Assembly (NCBI RefSeq): GCF_017744095.1
Contig: NZ_JAGHQX010000007.1
Coordinates: 1-64,000, forward strand
Direction: 5' to 3'
Length of the DNA stretch: 64,000 bases
From: Shimia sp. R10_1
GTDB taxonomy: Bacteria; Pseudomonadota; Alphaproteobacteria; Rhodobacterales; Rhodobacteraceae
The notes under the pieces were generated by a model. The model searched no databases, was not told where the DNA came from, and saw only the letters and a program-made list of their open reading frames with translations. Both the position numbers and the translations under genes were made by a program. This document shows, in pieces, positions 16,237 to 25,380 of this stretch (the first letter of the stretch is position 1; each line of letters begins with the position of its first letter).

Positions 16237-16923
16237 ATGTCACATCCCGACGATCAAAGCCCCATCAACCCATTGCCGCCTGTTGTGACGGCATTGTTCC
16301 TGATTTTAGCAGGGGTGGAGGCCGTGTTGTGGCTCGGCTCCAAGGGGATACTGGGCGGACCTACCGCAGTGGGTTGGCGGCTTGAAACCATTCAACGCTA
16401 TGCATTTTCTGCAGAAATTTATGACTGGATGGTGACCACTGGCAATTGGCCGATGGAACATGTTGTTCGATTTGTGAGCTATTTGTTTGTGCACGGAAAT
16501 TTCACACACGCGCTGTTTGGCGGTGTTTTGCTTCTGGCGATGGGCAAAATGGTTGGCGAAGTGTTTTCTGGTTGGGCGACACTCGCGATTTTCCTGTTGT
16601 CCGGTGTGATTGGGGCCTTTGGCTATGCTGTGGTTTTGGACAGCGAGATCCCGCTGCTCGGGAGCTATCCCGGGGTCTATGGCCTGATTGGCGCATTTAC
16701 CTTTTTGATGTGGATCCGGCTCGGCGAAGTTGGCGCGCCACAGGCACGCGCGTTTTCGCTCATTGGGATGCTTGTGGGGATTCAGCTGATCTTTGGCCTC
16801 ATCTTTGGCGGAGCGCCAGATTGGGTCGCGGATGTGATTGGATTTGGCACAGGGTTTGCCATATCTTTTGTCCTCACACCGGGTGGCTGGCAGCGCATCG
16901 TGGAAAAAATCCGCCGCCAGTAG
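16237..16923 (+). CDS. Rhomboid-fold membrane protein, predicted catalytically inactive
   Basis: 228 aa with about six hydrophobic helices. The pattern HGNFTHALFGG (86-96) matches the HxxxxHxxxN region of rhomboid proteases, and TM4/TM6 follow in the expected order. Aligned without gaps to GlpG, the catalytic Ser is Tyr144 (GSYPGVYGLIG), the catalytic His is Asp199 (VADVIGFGTG), and the oxyanion Asn is Gly95. All three are absent, so proteolysis is unlikely. It may bind membrane clients as other pseudorhomboids do. It is divergent from trpS and ends 9 nt before the convergent HdeD-like gene. Confidence 0.8.
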   Translation: MSHPDDQSPINPLPPVVTALFLILAGVEAVLWLGSKGILGGPTAVGWRLETIQRYAFSAEIYDWMVTTGNWPMEHVVRFVSYLFVHGNFTHALFGGVLLLAMGKMVGEVFSGWATLAIFLLSGVIGAFGYAVVLDSEIPLLGSYPGVYGLIGAFTFLMWIRLGEVGAPQARAFSLIGMLVGIQLIFGLIFGGAPDWVADVIGFGTGFAISFVLTPGGWQRIVEKIRRQ

Positions 16924-16932
16924 AGGTGCATT

Positions 16933-17463
16933 CTAAGCGGGGTTTTCGCTGTCGATTTTGCGTACAGCGAGCCCCAATGCGAATGCGCTGACGCCGTTGG
17001 ACAAAAGTTCAATGGCGAGAAGCACACCTAGCAAAACCGTGGCGGACTGCGGAAAATTGTTCAAAACCATTAAGCCGAGGGCGATTGAGATCACGCCTGA
17101 GAGCACGAGGGCCAAGCGGGCGCTGCCTTGGAAATTCAAAAGACCAAAGCCCAACTTGAACGCACCTGAGACAAGAAACAGGATCCCGGCGATAAGTGTA
17201 AGCGATAGTAGGCCTTTGAGCGGCTCACCGATGATATGAACACCAATCACTGTGGCGATGAGGCCCAAAAGGATCCCCACAATTTTCGCGCCAGTTGTCT
17301 CTGCTCTGAATGCGGCGAAGACCTGTAGCAACCCCATGATCACAAAACTCCAGGCCACGAACAAGGTGGCTGTGATTGAGGCTGCAAACGGATACACCAG
17401 CGCAACGATGCCCAGTACGATGGCCAATACGCCAACACTCATCAATAGGACAGAATTTTTCAT
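16933..17463 (-). CDS. HdeD-family (DUF308) membrane protein
   Basis: 176 aa with about six transmembrane helices, mostly Leu/Val/Ile/Gly, in the repeated two-helix pattern of DUF308 (for example GVLAIVLGIVALVYPFAAS). E. coli HdeD is linked to acid resistance at high cell density; the molecular function is unknown. ATG 17463 follows GGAG at a good distance; the frame opens 20 codons earlier. It lies 78 nt downstream of murJ on the same strand and may be read through from it. Confidence 0.8.
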   Translation of the reverse strand: MKNSVLLMSVGVLAIVLGIVALVYPFAASITATLFVAWSFVIMGLLQVFAAFRAETTGAKIVGILLGLIATVIGVHIIGEPLKGLLSLTLIAGILFLVSGAFKLGFGLLNFQGSARLALVLSGVISIALGLMVLNNFPQSATVLLGVLLAIELLSNGVSAFALGLAVRKIDSENPA

Positions 17464-17541
17464 TTCCCACTCCATACATAAATCTATGGATCCATCTAAG
17501 GGCGAGTGCGCGGGCGTAAGCAACCGTTTATCTTTAAAGCA

Positions 17542-19089
17542 TCAGCCTTTGCCGCGCTTTGCCGCGCTTCGAAGGTCCTGCATGTCAAAAGCGCCGATCA
17601 CTCGGCCAACCAAAGCGTAGATCGAACCGCTGAGCACGACAAGAAGGCCGAGAGCGAGGTAACGCCACCCCCCTGTGCCAAGCCAGGGTGTGAAGATCAC
17701 CGAAAGCCACCAGAGCGCGCCGCCCATGACAGTGGCTGCAACACATATGCGCCAAAGACGGCGCCTCAATCTGTCGTCAAAGCGCGCGACGTCTCCGAAA
17801 ATACGTGCGCCAAAAGCAAGCTGAAACACCATGACCCATGCGGCGACGGTTGTTGCAATCGCAGGAGCGAGCCATGAAAGATAGGGGGAAAGACCAACAG
17901 CCAAAACAGCATTGATCACCATGGCCCAAACTGCGTATCGAAATGGGCGTTTTGTGTCTTCGCGTGCGAAGAAGAGTGGTTGAAGCAACTTCTGGAGCAC
18001 AAAGGCTGGAAGGCCAACGGCATAGATCGCAAGTGCGACGGCGATGGCTGCGCTGTCGTCTGCGCCCGTTGCACCACGTTCAAACAGCACCGAAACCAAT
18101 GGCAGTGGGATCACCAAAAATGCCACTGCGCAGGGGATCGTCAGGAACATGGAAAATTCACCCGCACGCGAAAAGGCATAGCGCGCACCTTCATCGTCGT
18201 TGGCTTTAAGGCGGCGGGAAAGATCCGGCAGCAAAACGATGCCGACCGCGATGCCAATCACACCAAGCGGCAGCTGATAGAGGCGATCAGCGGCGTAGAG
18301 CCATCCCAGGGCGCCTGTGGTGTCTGAGGCCACAATTTGACCGACCATCAGGTTGATTTGAACGACGCCGCTTGCCAGAGCCGCAGGCACAGCAATACGC
18401 ACCATTTCAGACATCTCTGAGGTGTAGCGGGGGCGTTTAAGTCGAATTTTCAGGCCCGCCTTGCGGGTTGCCGTCCAGACCAGCGCAAGCTGCAGAATTC
18501 CGGCAACCGGGATTGTCCAAATCAGCCACAAAATAACTTCACCACCGATCCAATGTCCGATCAGCAACGCTGGAATGATCAGAATGTTGAGCAAGGTTGG
18601 CGCAGCGGCGGCGGCGGCGAACCGCCCGGTGGCATTCAGAACACCGGAAAACAGCGCGGCTAGCGACATGCACAGGATATAGGGGAAAACAATACGCCCA
18701 TAGCTGACAGTGAGGTCGAAACGCGCATCACCCACGAAACCCTCTGCCGTGAGCCAAACGAGTGCGGGCATGAAAATCATACCAAGCGCGGTGAGGCCAA
18801 GCACTGCTGCTGCCAGCAGACTTAACGCATCACTTGCAAAGCCTTCCGGATCTTCTTTGCCTTCGTATCGTTTGGAAAACATCGGCACAAACGCGGCGTT
18901 GAATGCGCCTTCGGCGAAGAAACGACGAAACATATTGGGGAGGCGGAACGCGGCGACAAAGGCATCCATAACGGGCCCAGGACCGATCAGTCCCAACAAC
19001 AGGATTTCGCGCGCAAAACCGAGGATGCGGCTCGCCAAGGTCCAAAACCCAACAGTCATAAAGCCGCGCATCAGGCGGATCGGCGTCAT
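17542..19089 (-). CDS. murJ: Lipid II flippase MurJ
   Basis: 515 aa, the usual size, with about 14 transmembrane helices. MurJ (MviN) moves lipid II across the inner membrane for peptidoglycan synthesis. The N-terminal RGFMTVGFWTLASRILGFAREILL carries the conserved Arg residues of TM1 and the first loop, and RRFFAEGAFNAAFVPMF is a hallmark of the family. ATG 19089 overlaps the glnD stop in ATGA, so the two genes are translationally coupled. This glnD-murJ pairing is common in Rhodobacteraceae. Confidence 0.96.
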   Translation of the reverse strand: MTPIRLMRGFMTVGFWTLASRILGFAREILLLGLIGPGPVMDAFVAAFRLPNMFRRFFAEGAFNAAFVPMFSKRYEGKEDPEGFASDALSLLAAAVLGLTALGMIFMPALVWLTAEGFVGDARFDLTVSYGRIVFPYILCMSLAALFSGVLNATGRFAAAAAAPTLLNILIIPALLIGHWIGGEVILWLIWTIPVAGILQLALVWTATRKAGLKIRLKRPRYTSEMSEMVRIAVPAALASGVVQINLMVGQIVASDTTGALGWLYAADRLYQLPLGVIGIAVGIVLLPDLSRRLKANDDEGARYAFSRAGEFSMFLTIPCAVAFLVIPLPLVSVLFERGATGADDSAAIAVALAIYAVGLPAFVLQKLLQPLFFAREDTKRPFRYAVWAMVINAVLAVGLSPYLSWLAPAIATTVAAWVMVFQLAFGARIFGDVARFDDRLRRRLWRICVAATVMGGALWWLSVIFTPWLGTGGWRYLALGLLVVLSGSIYALVGRVIGAFDMQDLRSAAKRGKG

Positions 19090-21896
19090 GCGTTGGCCCT
19101 TTCTGCGCCAATTTTGATCGCGTCGCGTAGTTTTTTCTCAAGTGCCTTTTGTTTGTTGTCTGCGTGAAATTTCAGGCCGAACATGTCTTTTACATAAAAC
19201 GTGTCCACCACCTGTTCACCAAAGGTCGCAATCACGGCGGAGGCGATATACACGTTTGAATTGGCAAGTGTCCGCGTGAGATCAAACAACAGGCCCGCGC
19301 GATCGCGGGTGTCCACCTCGATGATGGTGTAGATCTCTGAGCCTTCGTTATCAAAGGTGATGGTTGTGGGAACATTGAAAGCCCGTTCGCGCTTTTTGAT
19401 CACGTCACGGGATTTTATCGCTTCTGTTGTAACCACTTCCCCAGCCAGAGTTTTTTCTATCATCTGGCGTAGGCGGGGCAGGCGCGCGGCTTCATAGGGC
19501 TTGTCTTCCGCATCCTGGATCCAGAAAGCCGCCGTGGCGTAGCCATCTTTTGACGTAAATGTGCGCGCATCCACGATGTTGGCGCCGACAAGCGCCAATG
19601 CTCCACACATACGGGAAAAGATCCCGGGATGGTCCGCCATCGCGAAGCAGACCCGGGTGGCGTCGCGATCGTCATCCGGATGCAGGTCGATACGGACCTC
19701 GTCATCTGGGATATCGCGGAGCAGGGCTGCAAACACTTTGTGTGCTGTGATGTGCAAGCCTTGCCAGTAGGGCTCATAGTGGCGGCCCGTCTCTTTCTTG
19801 AGGTCTTTGGGGGACCAGTCGGCAAGTTCCTTGCGCAACAGTTTTTTCGCTTGCGCGCCGCGGTTTTCGCGTGTGATTGCCTCCATCCCGTTTTCAAGGA
19901 CGAGTTTGGTCTGCCCATAGAGCGCGCGGATCAGGACCGCTTTCCAGTTGTTCCACGTATCGGGCCCCACGCCGCGAATATCGCAAACCGTCAGAACCGT
20001 GAGGAGGTTCAAACGGTCTACGGTTTTCACCGCTTTGGCAAAGTCGCGCACAGTGCGTGGGTCAGCAATGTCGCGTTTCTGCGCCATATCGGACATTAGC
20101 AAGTGATAGCGAACCAACCATTCGACGGTTTCGCTTTCGGTTTTGTTGAGGCCCAGTGCCGGGGCCACTTTGCGCGCGATTTGAGCGCCGAGCACCGAAT
20201 GGTCGATATCCCTGCCTTTGCCGATATCATGCAGGAGCATCGCAACCATCATCACCTTGCGATTTATGCCGTTTTTCAGAATTTCGGAGCTGAGGGGAAG
20301 CTCAGATTGCAGTTCTTCGCGCTCAATTTCCGCAAAATTTGAGATCACCTGAATGGTGTGTTCATCCACAGTATAGGCGTGATACATATTGAACTGCATC
20401 ATCGCGACGATGGGCTCAAACTCCGGGATAAATGCCGACAAAACGCCAAGCTCATTCATGCGGCGTAGGGCGCGCTCTGGATTGCCATGTTTGAGCAGCA
20501 GGCCAAGAAAAATGCGCTGTGCCTCTTTGTCCGCGCGCACTGTTTCATCAATCAGATGGAGGTTGGCAGTTACCAGGCGCATTGCATCTGGATGGATCAG
20601 CATGCCCGTGCGCAATGCCTCTTCAAAAAAGCGCAATAGATTGAGAGGGTCGGCCAAAAATGCCGCTTCATCGGGAACATCAAGGCGGTTGTGCGTGACG
20701 GTGTAGCCCGCTTTCACGCGCGGACGACGCCGGAAAATGCGCTCTAGAAGTGGTTCGGCCTTGGCGTGAATCGCCTCAAGTTTCGTGAGCAGGATGCGCG
20801 TGAGATCGCCAACGGAAGTGGTGTGCCGGAAATAATCCTGCATAAAATGCTCAACTGCGCGCCGCCCTCCTTTGTCGCTGTAGCCCATGTTGTCTGCAAC
20901 TTCGACTTGCATATCGAAAGTGAGTTGCTCACTCGGACGTCCGGCGATCAGGTGCAGGTGGCCCCGTACGGCCCAGAGAAAGTCCTCAGCCGCAATAAAC
21001 CGGCTCAGCTCGTCTTCTCGAAGGACTTCCTTGGCGACAAGTTCGGAGACGTCAGAGATGTGGTAGACATATTTGCCAATCCAAAAAAGCGTTTGCAGAT
21101 CGCGCAGCCCGCCCTTGCCCTCTTTCACATTGGGTTCGACCACATAGCGTTGGCCCTGTTTGACATGTCGCGCGTCTCGTTCATCGAGTTTTGCTTCGAT
21201 AAATTCGCGTTCTGTACCTTGAAACAGGTCTTCTTCTAGGCGTGTTTTGAGTTCGGCGGCGAGCGGTTCAAAACCGCGCAGGAAACGATTTTCCAGGAGT
21301 GCAGTACGAATGGTGAAGTCTTCGCGTCCCAAACGCAGGCAGTCCTTCACCGTACGAGAGCTGTGTCCCACTTTGAGGCGCAGATCCCAGAGAATGTAGA
21401 GCATGGATTCAATCACGCTCTCAGCCCAAGGGGTTATTTTGTAGGGGGTCAGGAACAGAAGATCGACATCTGATTGGGGCGCCATTTCTCCCCGGCCATA
21501 GCCGCCAACCGCAAACAGCGAGAGGCGCTCTGCCTCTGTTGGGTTTGACAGGGGATGAAAGCGCAGGGTGGCCGCGTGAAATGCAGCTGCGATCAGGCAA
21601 TCCGTCAACCAAGAGTATGATCGTGTCATCGCGCGCGCCGCATGTGGGCGTTCGCGAAAGGACGCGGCGATCTGGGCCATGGCCGTTTTCCGGCGGGCCA
21701 TCAACAGGGTTACCAGCTCTTTGCGGAGCTGTGTTTCCTTGCCCTCCTGGGAGAGGATTGCACGCAATTCTTCCTCAACTTCAGCGCAGTGGAAGATGTC
21801 GTCTGGGGCACAAATCAGCCCCGCTTTCGGCGGGGCTGGAAAGAGATTGTGGGCGTTAGAGGCCAGCGCCTGCAAAAGTTGTTGGGGCAGGGTCAA
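19086..21896 (-). CDS. glnD: Bifunctional uridylyltransferase/uridylyl-removing enzyme GlnD
   Basis: 936 aa. Domains in order: N-terminal nucleotidyltransferase with GGYGRGEMAPQSDVDLLFL, a linker with conserved helices, a central HD domain with HDIGKGRDIDHS, and two C-terminal ACT domains that sense glutamine. It uridylylates and deuridylylates PII proteins to signal nitrogen status. ATG 21896 puts the first 41 nt inside the 3' end of the upstream lipoprotein gene, an unusually long overlap; a start nearer GLICAPDDIF is possible but has no better site. It is coupled to murJ at its 3' end. Confidence 0.96.
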   Translation of the reverse strand: MTLPQQLLQALASNAHNLFPAPPKAGLICAPDDIFHCAEVEEELRAILSQEGKETQLRKELVTLLMARRKTAMAQIAASFRERPHAARAMTRSYSWLTDCLIAAAFHAATLRFHPLSNPTEAERLSLFAVGGYGRGEMAPQSDVDLLFLTPYKITPWAESVIESMLYILWDLRLKVGHSSRTVKDCLRLGREDFTIRTALLENRFLRGFEPLAAELKTRLEEDLFQGTEREFIEAKLDERDARHVKQGQRYVVEPNVKEGKGGLRDLQTLFWIGKYVYHISDVSELVAKEVLREDELSRFIAAEDFLWAVRGHLHLIAGRPSEQLTFDMQVEVADNMGYSDKGGRRAVEHFMQDYFRHTTSVGDLTRILLTKLEAIHAKAEPLLERIFRRRPRVKAGYTVTHNRLDVPDEAAFLADPLNLLRFFEEALRTGMLIHPDAMRLVTANLHLIDETVRADKEAQRIFLGLLLKHGNPERALRRMNELGVLSAFIPEFEPIVAMMQFNMYHAYTVDEHTIQVISNFAEIEREELQSELPLSSEILKNGINRKVMMVAMLLHDIGKGRDIDHSVLGAQIARKVAPALGLNKTESETVEWLVRYHLLMSDMAQKRDIADPRTVRDFAKAVKTVDRLNLLTVLTVCDIRGVGPDTWNNWKAVLIRALYGQTKLVLENGMEAITRENRGAQAKKLLRKELADWSPKDLKKETGRHYEPYWQGLHITAHKVFAALLRDIPDDEVRIDLHPDDDRDATRVCFAMADHPGIFSRMCGALALVGANIVDARTFTSKDGYATAAFWIQDAEDKPYEAARLPRLRQMIEKTLAGEVVTTEAIKSRDVIKKRERAFNVPTTITFDNEGSEIYTIIEVDTRDRAGLLFDLTRTLANSNVYIASAVIATFGEQVVDTFYVKDMFGLKFHADNKQKALEKKLRDAIKIGAERANA

Positions 21897-23034
21897 TGAT
21901 CACCACCTTCTTGTCACGGATCGTGGCAACAGCCAGACCGCGCTCGTTTGTTCCATCATTTCGTAGGCGGAAAATGCCATTTACGCCTTGAAAACCAGCC
22001 CCTTGCGTCAGTGCCGAAGAGGTAAGCGCATCGGCATTACCTGCTTTCACAAGGGCACCAATGGCCGCGATGCCATCATATGCCAAGCCACCAATCGGGT
22101 GTGGCAGTCCGCCATAGCTTTGCGCATACCGGCTTTGGAACTGATCTGTCAAAGCAGGATCGGGCATGGCGAACCAGCCACCTTGCACGCCTGGCAGTTC
22201 AAGAGTTTGCGCCGGGATGTCCCAACGCGTGAGGCCCATGAACTGTGTGGTGTCAGGCCCAAGCCCAGCTTCTGGCATCAGCTGTGTCAGAAGTGGCAGC
22301 GCACCTGAGGTGTTGGATGTCAGGAACACAGCATCTGCGAGATTCTGCTCAGCAGTCTGTTTGATCACGTTGACCGCAGCGACCACGCCCTGTTGCGAGA
22401 ATTCGTAGCTGACAGACCCCGCAGCGCGCGCACCTTGCGCTGCAATTGCGTTGTTGATCGCGGTGTTGCCAAGTTCACCAGCGCTGTTTTGCGCATAGAC
22501 GGACATGATCCCATCTTTGCCATTCGCGCGAGCATAGGCGACCAGCCGATTTGCCGTGTTGTCAAATGTTGGCCCCAGGACGAACAGGTTGCCGCCAGCG
22601 ATGGTTGTGTTGTTGGAAAAGGACAGCACATTCACGTTTTTGCTGGCCACAGCGGTTGCCGCAGCGTTTGCCGCTTCGCCAAAGACTGGGCCAAGGATGA
22701 TTTTTGCACCCTCATCCACGGCTTTAATCGCCGCAGCCTGCGCCGTACCGGGATCGCCTGCAGTGGCATACACGCGCAGGTCAATCTGCACGCCATCCAA
22801 ATCTGAAATTGCGAGTTTCGCAGCATTTTCGAGGCTTTGTGCCAGCAGGGCATCGCCAGAGTTGCTTGAACCGGCAGGCACAAGCAACGCAACAGGAACG
22901 GGAGCACTTGGCGAAATACGTTGGCCTGTGTTCAGGCTGGACGGGTCACATGCTGCCATGGCAAGAACCGCAGCACTGAGCGCGGCCCCTTTTACAAAAC
23001 GCTTGGCAGGTTTAAGAAAAGACAAAATTGGCAA
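21856..23034 (-). CDS. LpoA-like penicillin-binding protein activator, lipoprotein
   Basis: 392 aa with a lipoprotein signal (AALSAAVLAMAAC, Cys about residue 29), then a periplasmic binding-protein fold like branched-chain amino-acid receptors, with GPVFGEAANAAATAVASKNVN and GLTRWDIPAQ. In E. coli LpoA this fold activates PBP1a from the outer membrane; alphaproteobacterial members lack the N-terminal TPR part, as here. It is divergent from rsmI, and the same divergent pair is common in proteobacteria. Its 3' end overlaps glnD by 41 nt. Confidence 0.85.
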   Translation of the reverse strand: MPILSFLKPAKRFVKGAALSAAVLAMAACDPSSLNTGQRISPSAPVPVALLVPAGSSNSGDALLAQSLENAAKLAISDLDGVQIDLRVYATAGDPGTAQAAAIKAVDEGAKIILGPVFGEAANAAATAVASKNVNVLSFSNNTTIAGGNLFVLGPTFDNTANRLVAYARANGKDGIMSVYAQNSAGELGNTAINNAIAAQGARAAGSVSYEFSQQGVVAAVNVIKQTAEQNLADAVFLTSNTSGALPLLTQLMPEAGLGPDTTQFMGLTRWDIPAQTLELPGVQGGWFAMPDPALTDQFQSRYAQSYGGLPHPIGGLAYDGIAAIGALVKAGNADALTSSALTQGAGFQGVNGIFRLRNDGTNERGLAVATIRDKKVVIIDPAPTTFAGAGL

Positions 23035-23121
23035 AGCTCCACTCCCGTTGGGGTCGCGCCCGTGATTGAGCCCCGGCCGCGTTGGTGCGAATAATAAACG
23101 AGTGGAAAGGCGGGTCTACCC

Positions 23122-23982
23122 ATGAAATTTCAAACGGTTAAATTGCAGCCCGGGTTGTACTTTGTCGCCACACCTATCGGCACCGCACGAGACATCACAT
23201 TGCGCGCGCTAGACATCTTGGCCTCCGCCGATGTGATCGCGGCAGAAGACACCCGTTCCATGAAAAAACTGTTGGAAATACACGGGGTCTCGCTGAATGG
23301 GCGTCCGGTTCTGTCATACCACGATCATTCTAGCGAGGGGACTCGGGCCAAACTTTTGGCGCATCTGGAGGCGGGGCGCTCGGTCGCTTACGCGTCTGAG
23401 GCGGGCACGCCTTTGATAGCCGATCCGGGTTATCATCTTTCTGTTGCAGCGTCAGAGGCTGGGCATCTGGTGACAAGCGCGCCGGGTCCAAGTGCGATTA
23501 TCACGGCATTGTCGCTTGCCGGCTTGCCGACGGATTCGTTTTTCTTTGCTGGATTTTTGCCAAATGCAAAGAAAGCGCGACAAACGGCATTGGAGGCGCT
23601 GCGCGAGGTGCCGGGTACATTGGTTTTCTACGAATCGCCCAAACGTGTCGCTGCGATGGTGGCCGATGCGGCGGAGGTGCTTGGCGGCGGACGGCAAGCT
23701 GCCGTTGCGCGGGAGTTGACCAAGAAGTTCGAGGAAGTTTTGCGGGGAAGCCTTTCGGATTTGGCTGGCGAATTGCCTGAGCGCCAGATCAAAGGGGAAA
23801 TCGTCGTTCTGATTGATCGTCAGCGCGGTGAAGCGGCAAGGGAGGATGACGTAGAAGATGCCTTGAGGGACGCGCTTGAAACACTGTCGGTGCGGGATGC
23901 CGCGGATGCGGTGGCCAAAGCCTATGGCATCAACCGGCGCAAAGTGTATCAATTGGCTTTGAAGCTTCAGAAGGCGGAGTAA
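23122..23982 (+). CDS. rsmI: 16S rRNA (cytidine1402-2'-O)-methyltransferase RsmI
   Basis: 286 aa, tetrapyrrole-methylase fold. The N-terminus GLYFVATPIGTARDITLRAL and the motifs AAEDTRSMKKLL, SYHDHS and SEAGTPLIADPGYHL are characteristic of RsmI. It uses S-adenosylmethionine to 2'-O-methylate C1402 in the decoding centre of 16S rRNA. ATG 23122 follows AAAGGCGGG. It is followed after 21 nt by the YraN-family gene, a very common pair. Confidence 0.97.
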   Translation: MKFQTVKLQPGLYFVATPIGTARDITLRALDILASADVIAAEDTRSMKKLLEIHGVSLNGRPVLSYHDHSSEGTRAKLLAHLEAGRSVAYASEAGTPLIADPGYHLSVAASEAGHLVTSAPGPSAIITALSLAGLPTDSFFFAGFLPNAKKARQTALEALREVPGTLVFYESPKRVAAMVADAAEVLGGGRQAAVARELTKKFEEVLRGSLSDLAGELPERQIKGEIVVLIDRQRGEAAREDDVEDALRDALETLSVRDAADAVAKAYGINRRKVYQLALKLQKAE

Positions 23983-24003
23983 GTTCAGCCGAAAGGCAGT
24001 GCA

Positions 24004-24375
24004 ATGGGTGACAAGCGCAGGGCAGACACCGGGCTCAACAACTATCTGGCAGGAGCAGCGGCGGAGGAGGTCGTTGAACGCCACTATCTTGACCTTGGGC
24101 TGAGGCTTGCTCGGCGCCGCTGGCGCAGCAAAGCTGGCGAAATTGATCTCATTTTTCACGATGGTGAGACGCTGGTCTTTGTGGAGGTTAAGAAAAGCAA
24201 TTCTATTGAGGCTGCAATGGCGCGCTTGTTGCCAAGACAAGTTGCGCGTTTACGTTTTGCCGCGGAAGATTTTGCCGGGCGCGCGCCGCAGGGGTTGCTG
24301 ACAGAGATGCGATTTGACCTCGCGCTTGTGGATGATCAGGGCTCTGTTCACATCCTCGAAAATGCGCTTTGTTAG
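24004..24375 (+). CDS. YraN/UPF0102 family nuclease-fold protein
   Basis: 123 aa with an endonuclease-like core: AAEEVVERHYLDLGLRLARRRWRSKAGEIDLIFHDGETLVFVEVK contains the E...D-x...E-x-K pattern of Holliday-junction-resolvase-like folds. Function is not firmly known; family members are proposed to act on DNA. AAAGG precedes ATG 24004. It sits in the conserved order rsmI-yraN-gshB. Confidence 0.88.
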   Translation: MGDKRRADTGLNNYLAGAAAEEVVERHYLDLGLRLARRRWRSKAGEIDLIFHDGETLVFVEVKKSNSIEAAMARLLPRQVARLRFAAEDFAGRAPQGLLTEMRFDLALVDDQGSVHILENALC

Positions 24376-24444
24376 ACGTCCGCCCCCATTGCAAGCGGGG
24401 CAGGCATGGGCCATGTAGTTTGAGCAACTCAAGAGGTCTTTGAC

Positions 24445-25380
24445 ATGAAAATTGCCTTCCAGATGGATCCGATCACCGCCGTTGACATCAACGCGGACAG
24501 CTCTTTCCGCATCGCCGAAGAGGCGCAGGCGCGGGGTCATGAGCTGTTTTACTACTCCCCTGATCATCTGGCTTATGAAGAAGGTGAAATCACCGCGCGG
24601 GGGCATTCAATGGTGGTGCGGCGCGAGCAGGGCAATCACGTGGATCTTGGCCCGATGGAACGGGTGAACCTTGCCGACTTTGATGTGGTCTGGCTGCGTC
24701 AGGACCCGCCGTTTGACATGCACTACATCACCAGCACACATCTGCTGGATCGGCTGGTGGGCAAGGCGCTGGTGGTGAATGACCCGTTTTGGGTGCGCAA
24801 CTATCCCGAAAAACTGCTGGTCCTTGATTTTCCAGAGCTGACGCCGCCAACGACGATTGCGCGCGATCTGGACACCATCAAAGAGTTCAAGGCCAAACAT
24901 GGTGATGTGATCCTGAAGCCGCTTTATGGCAATGGGGGCGCCGGGGTATTCCGACTGGACGTCAATGACCGAAACCTGACCTCCCTGCATGAGTTGTTTA
25001 CAGGCTTCAGCCGCGAGCCGCTGATTGTGCAGAAGTTCCTGCCGGATGTGAGCAATGGCGACAAGCGCGTTATTCTCGTGAATGGCGAGCCTGTGGGGGC
25101 GATCAATCGCGTGCCCGCGGCGGGGGAAACCCGCTCCAACATGCATGTGGGCGGGCGGCCCGAGAAAATTGGGCTGACAGAACGCGATCTGGAAATCTGT
25201 GCAGCGATTGGCCCATTGTTGCGTGAGAAAGGTCAGATTTTTGTCGGTATCGACGTGATTGGTGACTATCTGACGGAAATCAATGTGACCTCTCCCACCG
25301 GCATTCAAGAGCTTGAACGCTTTGATGGTGTGAACATCGCCGAGAAAATCTGGGAAGCGATTGAAGCCAAAGTGGCCTAG
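24445..25380 (+). CDS. gshB: Glutathione synthetase
   Basis: 311 aa, usual length for proteobacterial GshB. ATP-grasp ligase that joins glycine to gamma-glutamylcysteine. Visible motifs are AFQMDPI at the start, VNDPFWVRNYPEKLL, LKPLYGNGGAGVFR (ATP-binding Lys and Gly loop), VSNGDKRVILVNGEPVGAINRVP, and GIDVIGDYLTEINVTSPTG. Its TAG stop shares a CTAG with the convergent comM stop. Confidence 0.97.
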   Translation: MKIAFQMDPITAVDINADSSFRIAEEAQARGHELFYYSPDHLAYEEGEITARGHSMVVRREQGNHVDLGPMERVNLADFDVVWLRQDPPFDMHYITSTHLLDRLVGKALVVNDPFWVRNYPEKLLVLDFPELTPPTTIARDLDTIKEFKAKHGDVILKPLYGNGGAGVFRLDVNDRNLTSLHELFTGFSREPLIVQKFLPDVSNGDKRVILVNGEPVGAINRVPAAGETRSNMHVGGRPEKIGLTERDLEICAAIGPLLREKGQIFVGIDVIGDYLTEINVTSPTGIQELERFDGVNIAEKIWEAIEAKVA

